Shown: positions 1 through 10,421, counted from the first letter of the stretch. The stretch: DNA of 64,000 nucleotides from Deltaproteobacteria bacterium (GCA_020848905.1 JADLHG010000018.1:1-64000); one strand, 5' to 3'. Numbers and translations are program-made. The notes: generated from the letters alone by a model not told the origin.

Positions 1-55
1 AGTCCCCCGCTTTTTACCGGGGCCGGCGGTGGGGATGCAACTCCTTTCCCCTTTA

Positions 56-214
56 GGCGGCCGGCCACAATTACCTGTGCATCCTCGCCGCCGATGCATC
101 CCGGCTGGCTTCGTTGCTCCTCGGTTGCGTACCGAGGGGTATGCGCCCTCGTCGCGCCTCGCCATCCGGGCGCCTCGACTACGATCCCTGCACACCTAAT
201 TGTGGCCGGCCGCC
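56..214. repeat. Large imperfect palindrome (26-bp arms plus inner hairpin)
   Basis: Bases 56-81 and 189-214 are inverted copies of one another over 26 positions with only two mismatches (core GGCCGGCCACAATTA). Inside the arms, further pairing is visible (CCCGG..TGGC against its complement, and a central GCGTACC/GGTATGC hairpin around 133-155), so the whole 159 bp can fold as one long stem. No convincing gene lies between 1 and 268. It resembles the structured intergenic repeats of many high-GC genomes. A non-coding RNA, a MITE-like element or a terminator are all possible. Confidence 0.7.
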
Positions 215-268
215 TTACGACCCGCCGTCTGCTTGGCGCGGCTCGGGGCCTCATGGTAGAGAGGCGGC

Positions 269-1588
269 ATGTCGCACGCGTCCGGGCCCGGTCACCCCAC
301 GGTCATCGTCGGTGGCGGGCTCACCGGCATCTCCGCCGCGCTGCACGCGGGGCGACCGTACCTGCTCTTCGAACGCGAGGAGACGCTCGGCGGCCTCGCC
401 CGCACCGAGGAGCGCGACGGATTCTACTTCGACCGGACCGGCCACTGGCTGCACCTCCGGGACCCGGGGATCAAGGCCCTGGCGGAGCGTGTGCTCGGAC
501 CGGAGCTCGCCGAGGTGGAGCGGAAGGCGCGCGTCTATTCGCACGGAGCGCTCACGCTCTACCCCTTCCAGGCCAACCTCCACGGGCTTCCGCCGGAGGT
601 GGTCTACGAGTGCCTGCTCGGGCTCTTCAACGCGCAGCTCCGACGGGGAGCGACCGAGCCGCGGAACTTCGAGCAGTACGTGCTCTACCACTTCGGCGAG
701 GGGATCGCCCGGCACTTCATGGTGCCGTACAACGCCAAGCTCTGGGGCGTGCACCCGCGGGAGATCACGAGCGCGTGGTGCAGCCGCTTCGTCCCCTTGC
801 CGAGCGTCGAGCAGGTCCTCGCCGGGGCGCTCGGCGTCGGCCCCTCCGAGCTGGGCTACAACGTGCGCTTCCGCTACCCGCGCAAAGGCGGGATCGAGAC
901 CTTCACCCGCGCGCTCGTGGCCGAGCTGGACCCGACGCGCGTGCACCTGCGCAGCCGGGTAGAGGCCATCGACCCTGCGGCCCGCACCGTGCGCGTGGAC
1001 GGCGAGACCGTGCGCTACCACGCGCTCATCCCGAGCCTGCCGCTCCCGCGCCTCGTGGAGCTCCTCGTCGAGCCGCCGCGCGAGGTGGAGGAGGCCGCCG
1101 CCCGCCTGCGCGCCACCTCGCTCGTCTATCTGAACGTGGCCACGCGCCGGCCCTGCCCCGTGGACTACCACTGGGTCTACGTCCCCGAGGAGCGCTTTCC
1201 CTTCTATCGCGTCGGCGTTTTTTCGAACGCCATGCCGAGCATGGCTCCGCCCGGCTGCGCGAGCTATTACGTCGAGCTCTCGACCCGCGAGGTCGGCCCC
1301 GACCCCGCCGCGATGGTCGCCGACGCGGTGCGAGCTCTCGTGGAGGTCAAGGCCATCGCCTCTCCCGACGACGTGCTGTTCGCCGACGTCCGGCGGATCG
1401 ACCCGGCCTACGTGGTCTTCGACGAGCTCTACGAGAGCTCGGTGGGGACGATCCAGCGCTACCTCGAGGGGCAGCGCATCTTCTCCCGCGGGCGCTACGG
1501 GGCCTGGATCTACAACGCGATGGAGGATAGCCTCCTCGCCGGCCGCGGGGCGGCGGAGGCGGCGGCAGCGTTGCCGGCCGAGGGGTAG
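269..1588 (+). CDS. FAD-dependent amine-oxidase/mutase-like oxidoreductase
   Basis: The 439-residue protein opens with a Rossmann FAD-binding motif (VIVGGGLTGISAAL, residues 12-25), followed by an acidic residue at the end of the second strand (LLFERE) and a GHW..L segment. The C-terminus has the typical FAD-closing pattern (GRYGAW.YN...DS...GR.AA, about residues 408-430). This layout fits the amine oxidase / protoporphyrinogen oxidase / UDP-galactopyranose mutase superfamily. The start at 269 follows AGAGAGG. It heads a probable operon with a glycosyltransferase and a polysaccharide deacetylase, so a role in sugar-nucleotide or lipid-linked glycan modification is inferred. The substrate is unknown, and no signal peptide is seen. 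Confidence 0.8.
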   Translation: MSHASGPGHPTVIVGGGLTGISAALHAGRPYLLFEREETLGGLARTEERDGFYFDRTGHWLHLRDPGIKALAERVLGPELAEVERKARVYSHGALTLYPFQANLHGLPPEVVYECLLGLFNAQLRRGATEPRNFEQYVLYHFGEGIARHFMVPYNAKLWGVHPREITSAWCSRFVPLPSVEQVLAGALGVGPSELGYNVRFRYPRKGGIETFTRALVAELDPTRVHLRSRVEAIDPAARTVRVDGETVRYHALIPSLPLPRLVELLVEPPREVEEAAARLRATSLVYLNVATRRPCPVDYHWVYVPEERFPFYRVGVFSNAMPSMAPPGCASYYVELSTREVGPDPAAMVADAVRALVEVKAIASPDDVLFADVRRIDPAYVVFDELYESSVGTIQRYLEGQRIFSRGRYGAWIYNAMEDSLLAGRGAAEAAAALPAEG

Positions 1589-1630
1589 GGGAGCCATGAC
1601 GCGATCGCGCGCTCGCGGGCGGAGGTGAGC

Positions 1631-2407
1631 ATGACGGCACAGCAGGACGGCAATCCGAACCTGAAGGTGCTCCCAGGGGGGCTCCCCGAGGGGGCGTCGC
1701 CCATTCCGTGGCTCTCCGTGGTGATCCCCATCTACAACGAGGAGGGGATCCTGGCCTCCTCGGTGATCAGCCTGCGCGAGAACCTGAAGGAGCTGGGCAA
1801 GACCTTCGAGATCCTGCTCGCCGAGAACGGCAGCGTCGACCGCACGCTCGAGCTCTGCGAGGAGCTGAAGACGCGCTACCCCGAGGTGGACTACTTCTCC
1901 GTCGGCGAGCCGAACTACGGCAAGGCGCTCAAGGAAGGGATCCTGCGCGCCCGCGGCTCGTACGTGGTGTGCGACGAGATCGACCTCGGGGACATGGACT
2001 TCTACCGCCGCGCGCTGGACCGCCTGGTGAACGGGGACGCGGCGATGGTCGTGGGCTCCAAGGTGCTGGTCGGCGCCGAGGACACGCGCCCCGTCTTCCG
2101 TCGGGTCGCCACGGTGGTCTACAACACGATGCTGCGCACCGTGCTCCACTTCCACGGCACGGACACCCACGGCATGAAGGCCTTCCATCGTGACACGCTC
2201 GTCGGCACGGCGGGGCGCTGCGTGGTGGACCGCGACGTCTTCGCCAGCGAGTTCGTCATCCGGGCGGAGCGGGAGCGGTATCCCGTGGTGGAGATCCCCG
2301 TCCGGGTGGTGGAGAAGCGCAAGCCGTCGATCAACCTGATCAAGCGGGTGCCCAACGTGGTCCGCAACCTTTCGTACCTCACCTACGTGATGCGGGTGCT
2401 CGAGTGA
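1631..2407 (+). CDS. Family 2 glycosyltransferase (DPM1/DpsG-like)
   Basis: The 258-residue GT-A glycosyltransferase has the N-terminal VVIPIYNEE strand-loop (residues about 33-41), an ENGS.D nucleotide-sugar loop and an E-x-D in place of the usual DxD (CDEIDLGD), followed by the dolichyl-phosphate-mannose-synthase type segment. No C-terminal membrane helices are present, so it is the soluble type. The ATG at 1631 is chosen over the GTG at 1625 because GGAGG lies 5 bases before it. The stop overlaps the next start (GTGA at 2404). It probably transfers a sugar to a lipid carrier for the deacetylase encoded downstream. Confidence 0.85.
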   Translation: MTAQQDGNPNLKVLPGGLPEGASPIPWLSVVIPIYNEEGILASSVISLRENLKELGKTFEILLAENGSVDRTLELCEELKTRYPEVDYFSVGEPNYGKALKEGILRARGSYVVCDEIDLGDMDFYRRALDRLVNGDAAMVVGSKVLVGAEDTRPVFRRVATVVYNTMLRTVLHFHGTDTHGMKAFHRDTLVGTAGRCVVDRDVFASEFVIRAERERYPVVEIPVRVVEKRKPSINLIKRVPNVVRNLSYLTYVMRVLE

Positions 2408-3360
2408 GTGAGAAGAAGCTCTGCGCGGTCAGCGTCGACCTCGACTCGCTGACCGCCTACTACGAGATCCACGGGCTCGGCGGAGCCCCGACGCAGCTCA
2501 AGGCCACGGTCCTGCGCAAGGCCCTGCCGCGCTTCGAGGAGCTCTTCGCCGAGGCGGGGATCCCCGCCACGCTCTTCGTCGTCGGGCGCGAGCTCGAGGA
2601 CGAGCTCGACGCGCAGCAGACGCTGCGTCGCATGGCCGAGGCGGGGCACGAGCTCGCCAATCACACCTACACCCATCCGTACGACCTCTGCCGCCTCCCC
2701 GAGCAGGTTGTGGAGCAGGAGGTGCGCAAGACGCACGAGCTCCTGCGCGAGCTGGCCGGCGAGGGGCACGCCCCCGTCGGCTTCCGGTCGCCGGGTTACT
2801 TCATCAACGGCAAGGTCCTCGGGGTCCTCGCCAACCACGGCTACCTCTACGACAGCTCCATGTTCCCCTCGCCCCCCTACTACGCCGCGAAGGCCGCCGT
2901 GCTGGCGATGATGGCGCTGCGCGGCCGTCGTTCGGGGGCCGTGCTCTCGGACCCGCGGGGTCTCACGGGCCCGACGGAGCCCTACCGCCCCGACGTGGAA
3001 CACCCCTGGCGCCGAGGACACGCCCCGCTGGTCGAGCTCCCCGTGGCGGTGATCCCGGGCCTGCGGGTACCGGCCATCGGCACCATGCTCGCCGTCGCGC
3101 CGGAGTGGGTGCGAAGCGCGGTCCTCGCGCAGATGGCGCGCGTCTCGTTCTTCAACCTGGAGCTCCACGGCATCGACCTGGCCGACGCAGTCGCCGACCG
3201 CATTCCGACGGCGCTCGCCGGGCGACAACCGGACCTGCGCGTCCCCTTCGCCGAGAAGCGGGCGATCTTCTTGCGCACCCTCGAGGGGCTAAAGGATCGC
3301 TACCGCTTCGTCACGCTCCGCGAGGCCGCGGAGCTCGTCCAGCGCGAGGGAAAGATCTAA
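2404..3360 (+). CDS. NodB-type polysaccharide deacetylase
   Basis: The 318-residue protein shows the catalytic motifs of carbohydrate esterase family 4. These are an early V-D-L-D metal/base motif (about residues 11-14), NHTYTH (H-x3-H metal ligands, about residues 83-88), FRSPGY (motif 3) and a late LELHG histidine motif. There is no signal peptide, which suggests a cytoplasmic substrate such as a lipid-linked sugar, as for ArnD-type enzymes. The GTG start overlaps the glycosyltransferase stop by 4 nt, so the two are translationally coupled. It is the last gene of the three-gene glycan operon and converges on the regulator gene ending at 3398. Confidence 0.87.
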   Translation: MSEKKLCAVSVDLDSLTAYYEIHGLGGAPTQLKATVLRKALPRFEELFAEAGIPATLFVVGRELEDELDAQQTLRRMAEAGHELANHTYTHPYDLCRLPEQVVEQEVRKTHELLRELAGEGHAPVGFRSPGYFINGKVLGVLANHGYLYDSSMFPSPPYYAAKAAVLAMMALRGRRSGAVLSDPRGLTGPTEPYRPDVEHPWRRGHAPLVELPVAVIPGLRVPAIGTMLAVAPEWVRSAVLAQMARVSFFNLELHGIDLADAVADRIPTALAGRQPDLRVPFAEKRAIFLRTLEGLKDRYRFVTLREAAELVQREGKI

Positions 3361-3397
3361 GCAGTTTGATCACGCACCAACGTGCTTCTGTGCAAGC

Positions 3398-4809
<1,412 letters not shown>

Positions 4810-4813
<4 letters not shown>

Positions 4814-6750
4814 GGTCTGCCTCCTTCCGGTCCCTGTCGCGGCAGCAGCGTGCGAAAGGTCGTTCCGACGCCGAGCTCGCTCTCCACGCGCAGTGAGCCG
4901 CCGTGGCGGGCGACGATCTGGTGCGCGATGGCGAGCCCGAGGCCGGTTCCGAGATCCTTCGTGGTGAAGAAGGGGTCGAAGATGCGCTCGCGCAGCTCCG
5001 GCGGGATCCCCGACCCCGTATCGGTGATGGAAATCTCCACCAGGCCGTCGTCGAGCTCCCTCGACGCGAGGGTGAGCCGCCTGTCGTCGCTCTCTTGCAT
5101 CGCCTCCACCGCGTTCAGCACCAGATTCATGAAGACCTGCCGCAACAACCTAGCATCGCAGGCCACCTCGCAGGACGCCAGGCCGAGGCGGTCGACGGTG
5201 GTGATGCCTGCCTTGCGGAGGCGGTACGAGCAGAGCTCGACGGCTTCCCGGACGAGCGGGTCGATGAGGGTGGGGAGGGACTCTCCGTGGCCCGGGCGCG
5301 CGAACTGCATGAAGCGCTCGAGCAGCGCGATGGCGCGCGTGCTCTCGTGGTGGATGGTGGCGACGTCGCGGCGGCGCACATCCTCTTCCGGCACGGCGTC
5401 GAGAAGGAGCTCGGCGAAGCCGTGAATGGCGTGCATGTAGTTGCCGAACTCGTGGGCGAAGCCGGCGGCCAGCGTGCCGAGGGAGGCCAGGCGATCCTGC
5501 GCGCGCAGGCGCCGCTCGCGCTCCTGGCGGTTCGTGACGTCCTGGAGCAGCAGCACGGCTCCGCGGCTCGCCGCACCCTCGCTCGCCGCGCCCTCGCTCG
5601 CCGCTCCATTCCCCCGGGTCAGGGGATAGACCTGGCAGGCCAGGACGCGCTGCGGGGCCGCTCCATCGGTGACGAGCTCCAGCGACTCGGCGGTTCCGCG
5701 CTCCACCGCGCGGCGGACGGCGTCCGCGAGCGGGGCCGCGCCGGGGAAGAGCTCGCCCACGGAGCGTCCCTCGCTCGGCGTCCCGAGGCCCTCGAGCAGG
5801 CGGTGGGCGGCCTCGTTGGCCTGGACGACCTCGCCCCGGCTGTTGCAGGTGAGCAAGCCTTCCCCGATGCAACGGATGACCGACTGCAGGTAGGTCGAGG
5901 CCTCCCGCAGGTCGGCCGTGACCCGATCGACGCGGACCTGGAGCTCGGCGTTCATCTGCTGCTGCTCGGCGACGAGGGCGCTGTTCTTCTGTCGCTCGGC
6001 ACGCAGGGCCACGACCAGGTCGGAAAAGGCCCCCTGGAGCAGGCCGAGCTCGTCGCGGGTGGAGGCGGGCTCCGCGAGTGTCACGGTGTCGGGGAGCTCT
6101 CCCCCGTGGGTGCGGAGCGCCTGGGCGGCGCGGGTCAGGTCGCCGAGCGGCCGGGTGATGCGCCGCAGGTAGAGGATCCCGGCTACGGCGGCCACGCCGA
6201 GCCAGAAGAGCCCGAGGATCGAGGCACGGGAGATCACGCTCACTGCACGCCGCGGAACCTCGTCGGAGAGGAAGGCCAGCTCGACCACCCCCACGACGCT
6301 CTCGGTGCCGCGCAGGATCGGCGCGGAGACGCGGTACTCGAGCGGACCTCCGGTGGCGGCGAGTCCTCGGCCGGGGCGTACGAGGCCCAGCGCCCCGGCG
6401 GTGCGCCCCTGTTGACCGACGCGCCGCGGGTCGGAGTGGCCGACGATGCGTCCGTCGTTGCGGAGCACCGCGAGGCTCACGAGGTGGACCTTGCGCCGCA
6501 CGCGCACGAGGAGCGGGTCGAAGCGCGTCGGGTCCACGGCGTCGAGCAGGTCGGCGCAGGCGGTGGCGATCCCCTGCGCCACGATGGTCCCCTCCATCTC
6601 GACCTGGCGGTCGAGCGCCGAGAGCTCTCCGGAGAGCGAGACCAGCGTCTGCGCGCCGAGGATCAGACTGACGATGACGAAGAGCATGCCGAGGAGCCGC
6701 CCGCGCAGCGAGAAGCGAGCCAGCCAGCGGAGCCAGGAGGGCCTCTTCAT
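4810..6750 (-). CDS. Membrane sensor histidine kinase (HAMP-PAS-HisKA-HATPase)
   Basis: The 646-residue kinase starts at 6750 (ATGA overlap with the 12-heme cytochrome gene); an open frame extends further upstream but lies inside that gene. It has a first membrane helix at about 12-32, a periplasmic sensor region of about 130 residues, a second helix near 180-200, HAMP, a coiled coil, a PAS domain (near 290-400), an H-box AHEFGN, an N-box NLVLNAVEAM, and G-boxes DTGSGIPP and GTGLGLAI. An ASEGA-type repeat separates PAS and HisKA. Its partner is the coupled NtrC-type regulator. Placement after four cytochrome genes suggests that it senses electron-transport state or a respiratory substrate (inference). 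Confidence 0.93.
5566..5610 (-). repeat. Three 15-bp tandem repeats in the kinase gene
   Basis: Three consecutive near-identical 15-bp units (gctcgccgcaccctc and variants) encode the GAASE/GAASR linker between the PAS and HisKA domains. The length is a multiple of three, so copy-number change would keep the frame. Confidence 0.75.
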
Positions 6751-7688
6751 CGGCGCTCTCCTGCCCCGAGGAAGGAGTGGCAGCTCTGGCAGCGCCGCTC
6801 GGCGTGGTGCTTCGTGGCCTGAGGCTTGTGGCAGCCGAGGCAGCGGTCGCGCGGGGTGGCCCAGTCGTGGAGCTGATGGCAGCTCAGACAGCGCGCGTGG
6901 CCCGGGGTGGCGTGCAGCCCCTTGACGCTCTGGCGGTCGTGGCACGCGGCGCAGTCGACGGTGCGCGGCCCGGCCTGGGCGTGCGGACGATGACACGAGT
7001 AGCAGGCCAGGTGGGCCATGGGCGCCTGGCTGGGGAAGGTCACCTGTTTCACGCCGCGGGCCTGGTGACAGCCGAGACAGGTGGAGGGCCCCGGGCGCAG
7101 CTCGTCGTCGCGACCGGTGAGGAAGTTGTGGCAGGTCGTGCAGTGCAGCTTCTCCATCCCCTTGGCGCCGTGCACCTCCTGCTTGTGGCAGTCGGCGCAG
7201 CTATCCAGTGCGTCGGTGAAGCGGTGCACCGAGCGCGCGTGGCAACGGAGGCAGGAGGTCTTGGCGTGGGAACGGTGACCTGCCGAGCGCCTCGTCACCT
7301 TCCACTTCGCGTCGTGCTGCGCGTGGCAGCTCTCGCAGGAGCCGAGGTCGACCTTGGCGTGCTTGGCGAGCTTGTTCCGCCCGTCGGCGGACTTGCCGCC
7401 GCGCCAGACGTAGGTGCCGAGCATCGAGAGCGCCGCCCCCCGGCTCTGGTGGTGACACTGCTGGCAGACGATGGTCCGATGCTCGTTCTTGGTCCAGAGG
7501 CTGTATTCCTTCTGCGTGCGATGGCAGAGGGCGCAGAAGCGCTGGTCGCGTTCGACGAAGCGCGAGAGCTTGGAGTAGGCGAGGGCGACCCCGAGCGCGG
7601 TGCCGACGAGCACGAGGCCAAGCGCCACGCGAAGGACCGGGCGACGAGGGCGCTTGGCGGGGGACGCCTTCTCAGTGGCACCCGTCAC
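6747..7688 (-). CDS. Membrane-anchored dodecaheme cytochrome c
   Basis: The 313-residue protein has one N-terminal membrane helix (about residues 20-40) and twelve CxxCH haem-binding motifs spread over the rest (CALCH, CQQCH, CESCH, CLRCH, CADCH, CTTCH, CLGCH, CYSCH, CAACH, CLSCH, CLGCH, CQSCH). The start is GTG at 7688, overlapping the end of the 3-haem gene by 17 nt. It is probably a periplasmic electron carrier of the NapC/NrfH- or cytochrome-c3-like type, anchored in the inner membrane. It sits between the small cytochrome and the sensor kinase, overlapping both genes. The redox partner or terminal acceptor is not encoded nearby. Confidence 0.92.
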   Translation of the reverse strand: MTGATEKASPAKRPRRPVLRVALGLVLVGTALGVALAYSKLSRFVERDQRFCALCHRTQKEYSLWTKNEHRTIVCQQCHHQSRGAALSMLGTYVWRGGKSADGRNKLAKHAKVDLGSCESCHAQHDAKWKVTRRSAGHRSHAKTSCLRCHARSVHRFTDALDSCADCHKQEVHGAKGMEKLHCTTCHNFLTGRDDELRPGPSTCLGCHQARGVKQVTFPSQAPMAHLACYSCHRPHAQAGPRTVDCAACHDRQSVKGLHATPGHARCLSCHQLHDWATPRDRCLGCHKPQATKHHAERRCQSCHSFLGAGERR

Positions 7689-8034
7689 AGGTTCCCCGCC
7701 TCACCACCACCTCGAAATGACCGGAGAACGCATGACAGACGTGACAGTGGCCGACCCCTTCCTCGCGGTGCTGGTCGTGTGAGAAGTCCTTCCCCTTATG
7801 ATAGCGGCCGAGGTTGTGGCAGCGGAAGCAGGGGAGCGACTCGAGTCGCGTCGGTGGCTCGGGGCGCTCGGTTCTCGACGGGACGACTGCGCGGGAAGCG
7901 GCTCCGGCCGCCCGCGTGAGCTCCGCCAGGGCGGGCTGCGCGCGGCGGAGCTGTGCGGCGATGAGGGCCAGCGACGCCACGACGACGCCGCCGAGCAGGA
8001 GCTGGAGCACGGCCTTGCGCGCGCGCTGGGTCAC
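7672..8034 (-). CDS. Small membrane-anchored triheme cytochrome c
   Basis: The 120-residue protein has an N-terminal helix (AVLQLLLGGVVVASLALIAA, residues 8-27) and three haem motifs (CFRCH, CHVCH and a C-terminal CDGCH that ends the protein). The GTG start at 8034 overlaps the cytochrome b stop (GTGA), which decides it against the longer open frame upstream. It resembles cytochrome-c3/c7-like electron shuttles. It probably passes electrons between the cytochrome b and the multihaem proteins encoded on either side. Confidence 0.85.
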   Translation of the reverse strand: MTQRARKAVLQLLLGGVVVASLALIAAQLRRAQPALAELTRAAGAASRAVVPSRTERPEPPTRLESLPCFRCHNLGRYHKGKDFSHDQHREEGVGHCHVCHAFSGHFEVVVRRGTCDGCH

Positions 8035-8825
8035 GACTTCCGCTCCTCGTGGCTGGACGGGGTCTCCCCGGTCGCGCGGCCCGCCGCGGCCCGCGAAGCC
8101 ATCAGCTCGTCGTATTCCGCGCGGTGCTCCTCTTTGAGCTCGGCGAGGGTCAGCCGTCCGGTGAGGAAGACCCGCGACATGGGGAAGACGCTCGGCCGCA
8201 GGTGCACGTTGTAGAAGTGCCAGACGAAGATGGCCAGCGCGGCGAGGATCGCCTCGTCGGCGTGCGCGTAGTAGGAGACCTCGTAGACCCAGACGGGGAA
8301 GCGCTTGACCGTCGCTTCGGGGAACCAGCGCACGAGGCCCGAGCCGGCCATGATCACCATGCCCCAGAAGACCGCCCAGTAGTCGAACTTCTCGAAATAG
8401 GAATATTTGTCGAAAGCAGGGCGGGCGCGGCGCAGCCCCATGAAGAAGGCCAGGTTCTGGAAGAGGTGCACGAGGTCGCGCGGGCGAGGCAGCATGCGCA
8501 GGCGCAGCCGCCCCCGCACGAGCAGCGACGCGAGGTAGGCCAGGTGATAAACGGCCGCGACCATCAGCACGACGGCCGCCACGCGGTGCCACACCCCGCA
8601 CTGGTGCAGGCCGCCGAAGGCCTTCACGAGGTGGTGCGAGGCCCCCACGCCGTGCGCGGAGAGGGGCCAGCCGGTGAGCACCAGCACGGTGAAGGAGAGG
8701 GCCATCAGGGCGTGCTGCAAGCGCTGATGCACGTCGAAGCGAAGGACGGATTCCGAGGCCGCCGGGGATAGCTCCGGAGCGGACCGCTCGGCAGGGGTCG
8801 AGGTGTCGGGTCTCGCCGGATCCAT
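8031..8825 (-). CDS. Cytochrome b subunit (formate dehydrogenase gamma/b561-like)
   Basis: The 264-residue integral membrane protein has four to five hydrophobic segments (about residues 38-55, 75-100, 155-172, 195-215) and conserved histidines suited to ligate two b-type haems (FDVHQRLQH near 30-38, WHRVAAVVLMVAAVYH near 77-92, and HADEAILAALAIFVWHFYNVH near 190-210). This is the pattern of the FdnI / Ni,Fe-hydrogenase b-type cytochrome family. It would exchange electrons with the quinone pool and the adjacent periplasmic cytochromes c. It follows the 7-haem gene by 4 bp and overlaps the triheme gene. Confidence 0.88.
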   Translation of the reverse strand: MDPARPDTSTPAERSAPELSPAASESVLRFDVHQRLQHALMALSFTVLVLTGWPLSAHGVGASHHLVKAFGGLHQCGVWHRVAAVVLMVAAVYHLAYLASLLVRGRLRLRMLPRPRDLVHLFQNLAFFMGLRRARPAFDKYSYFEKFDYWAVFWGMVIMAGSGLVRWFPEATVKRFPVWVYEVSYYAHADEAILAALAIFVWHFYNVHLRPSVFPMSRVFLTGRLTLAELKEEHRAEYDELMASRAAAGRATGETPSSHEERKS

Positions 8826-8829
8826 GGGT

Positions 8830-9804
8830 CTACTCCTTCTCCGAGCGGCCGCCGGCCAGCCGACCGAGCAGGGCGCGCGCCAGGTCGAGCAGGATGTGCA
8901 CCCCGAGCGCGGCGATGGTGAGGAAGGTCAGCCACCCGAAGAACTTCTGCGTGTAAAAAGAGACGGGCCGATGGCCGGGGCCGAGCGGCTTGTGGGTCAC
9001 GAGCCCCGCGAACTTCGGCGTGGCCTTCGCGTGGCACTTGCGGCACCGCGCCAGCATCTTCTCCGGCTTCGTCACGAGCTCGTGCCCGCCGTGGCAGTCC
9101 ACGCAGCCCGGCGCGCGCTCCGAGCCCAGGGTCAGCATCCGTCCGTGCACCGAGTCCTCGTACGAGGGGAGCACCTCGCGCGAGACCTTCGCCGCCGCCG
9201 TCACGCGCTCGTCGGCGTGGCAATGGAGGCACTTATCGTTCTCGAGGCGACGGCGCGGGAGCGCGGCCTGTTTCTCCGAGGCGGGGATGAGGTGCGAGTC
9301 GCCGTGGCAGTCCAGGCAATACGGTGTGCGCGCCTTCGGTCCGCGCGGCGCGCCCTTCCGCCCGGCCCCATGGGGGAAGCGTCCCGCGCTGCTCACCAGG
9401 TCGTCGTGGCAGGATGCGGTGCACTCGGCCAGGGCCACGGGGTCGTGGCGCGCGAGGCCCTTGAGCGCCGCGCCCACCTCCTCGTCGGGCTTCTCCACTG
9501 GCTCGTGCGGGTTGAAGTGGTAGCCCACGTGGCAGTCCCGGCAGGTGAGCTCGAAATGGGCCGACTTCGACACGGAGGCCGCGTTGAAGCGGGTCTGGAG
9601 GTGGCACGCGCGGCACCAGCGCGCGTCGTTCGCGCCTCCCTTGGCCTTCGCGTCGTCGCCCGCCTCGGGTCTGGCCGCCTTGGGGGCTGCGACCTTCTTC
9701 TCCCCCCCGGCGGCGCCGGCGCTTCCGGGAGAGGCCAGCATGGCGGCGGCGATCAGGACCTTCGATAGGGAGATGGCGACAGCTTCTGCGCGGCGCAGGC
9801 TCAT
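8830..9804 (-). CDS. Heptaheme cytochrome c with C-terminal membrane anchor
   Basis: The 324-residue protein begins with a signal peptide (cleavage near AGAAGG, residues 28-33), then has six CxxCH motifs (CRACH, CRDCH, CLDCH, CLHCH, CVDCH, CRKCH) and one expanded CTASCH, making seven likely haems. It ends with a membrane helix (FLTIAALGVHILLDLARALL, about 290-310). It is the first gene of the redox operon. The start at 9804 has only a weak ribosome-binding sequence and lies about 2 nt after the transcription start predicted from the upstream -24/-12 site. A role in periplasmic electron transfer is certain in outline, but the substrate is unknown. Confidence 0.9.
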   Translation of the reverse strand: MSLRRAEAVAISLSKVLIAAAMLASPGSAGAAGGEKKVAAPKAARPEAGDDAKAKGGANDARWCRACHLQTRFNAASVSKSAHFELTCRDCHVGYHFNPHEPVEKPDEEVGAALKGLARHDPVALAECTASCHDDLVSSAGRFPHGAGRKGAPRGPKARTPYCLDCHGDSHLIPASEKQAALPRRRLENDKCLHCHADERVTAAAKVSREVLPSYEDSVHGRMLTLGSERAPGCVDCHGGHELVTKPEKMLARCRKCHAKATPKFAGLVTHKPLGPGHRPVSFYTQKFFGWLTFLTIAALGVHILLDLARALLGRLAGGRSEKE

Positions 9805-9816
9805 GCCCCTACGCGG

Positions 9817-9832
9817 AGCAAGGCCCGTTCCA
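9817..9832 (-). promoter_or_regulatory. Candidate sigma-54 (-24/-12) promoter of the cytochrome operon
   Basis: On the minus strand the bases read TGGAACG-GGCC-TTGCT, one mismatch from TGGCACG-N4-TTGCW, with GG and GC exactly ten bases apart. The predicted start would be near 9806, nearly leaderless for the ATG at 9804. That this operon encodes a sigma-54 activator makes autoregulation attractive, but the short leader is a reservation. Confidence 0.45.
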
Positions 9833-10079
9833 CTTCTCGCAGGTGCGCGGCATTGCTCGACCGGCGTGCCGGGGTCTCATCGGCGGGGGGCGCGTCTGTC
9901 TGGTTTTCCCGACGCGCATCGAAGAGCCGGGTCCCGGCTAGCATCTTCGGCTCGGTTTTTTCGTGCGCCTCACCGTCGAGAAGAGGCCGCGTAGGGAGTG
10001 GCCGACGGGTGCGTAGGAGAACCGCTACAGCGCCTGTTGCGAGTTGCCGACAGCCCCCGTGGAGCGGTTCCGCGCGAGG

Positions 10080-10421
10080 CTACTTGCTCGGGCTTCTCGC
10101 CTTGTCGGCCGCCATCGACGTCCCCCAGCTCGCCACCGCGTCCACTCCATAGCCCACCACGGTACCGAGGAAGGCCCCGGCAACCAGGAAGAGGAAGCCC
10201 ACCGCCGCGAGGCCGAGCAGCATCCCGCCCCCCGTCAGCACCCGCGCCAGGATCGAAGGCTCGGGGCCCGCGCCGACGATCAAGTGCGCCATCATCAGGC
10301 CCGCGTACCCGCCGAAGAGCAGGGCCGGCACGGCCCCCAGGAGGAGGAACGCCACCAGTCCGAGCCCGGAGCCAACGTACGTGCCCCACTTCGTAGCTGC
10401 ATGTTCTTTTCCGACGCGCAT
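10080..10421 (-). CDS. Small Gly-rich inner-membrane protein, function unknown
   Basis: The 113-residue protein has three or four hydrophobic segments (GTYVGSGLGLVAFLLLGAVP, residues 13-32, then about 35-50, 60-80 and 82-95) and a short basic, Ser/Lys-rich C-terminus. Gly-Gly spacing within the helices suggests tight packing. No family was recognised. The gene is divergent from the lipoprotein gene at 10713 and is followed by an intergenic stretch before the cytochrome operon. Confidence 0.6.
   Translation of the reverse strand: MRVGKEHAATKWGTYVGSGLGLVAFLLLGAVPALLFGGYAGLMMAHLIVGAGPEPSILARVLTGGGMLLGLAAVGFLFLVAGAFLGTVVGYGVDAVASWGTSMAADKARSPSK

Noticed and set aside
1625-1630. GTG start two codons upstream for the GT2 gene
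   Set aside because: It sits within the GGAGG ribosome-binding sequence, which is correctly spaced for the ATG at 1631.
251-2188. Long reverse-strand open frame (645 codons) across the glycan operon, and similar long frames elsewhere
   Set aside because: High-GC DNA leaves many long frames open. These are rich in Arg, Ala, Gly and His, lack family motifs, and overlap genes with clear domain signatures.
10019-10070. Inverted repeat GAACCGCT...AGCGGTTC
   Set aside because: An 8-bp stem with a 36-base loop is easily found by chance, and no run of T follows.
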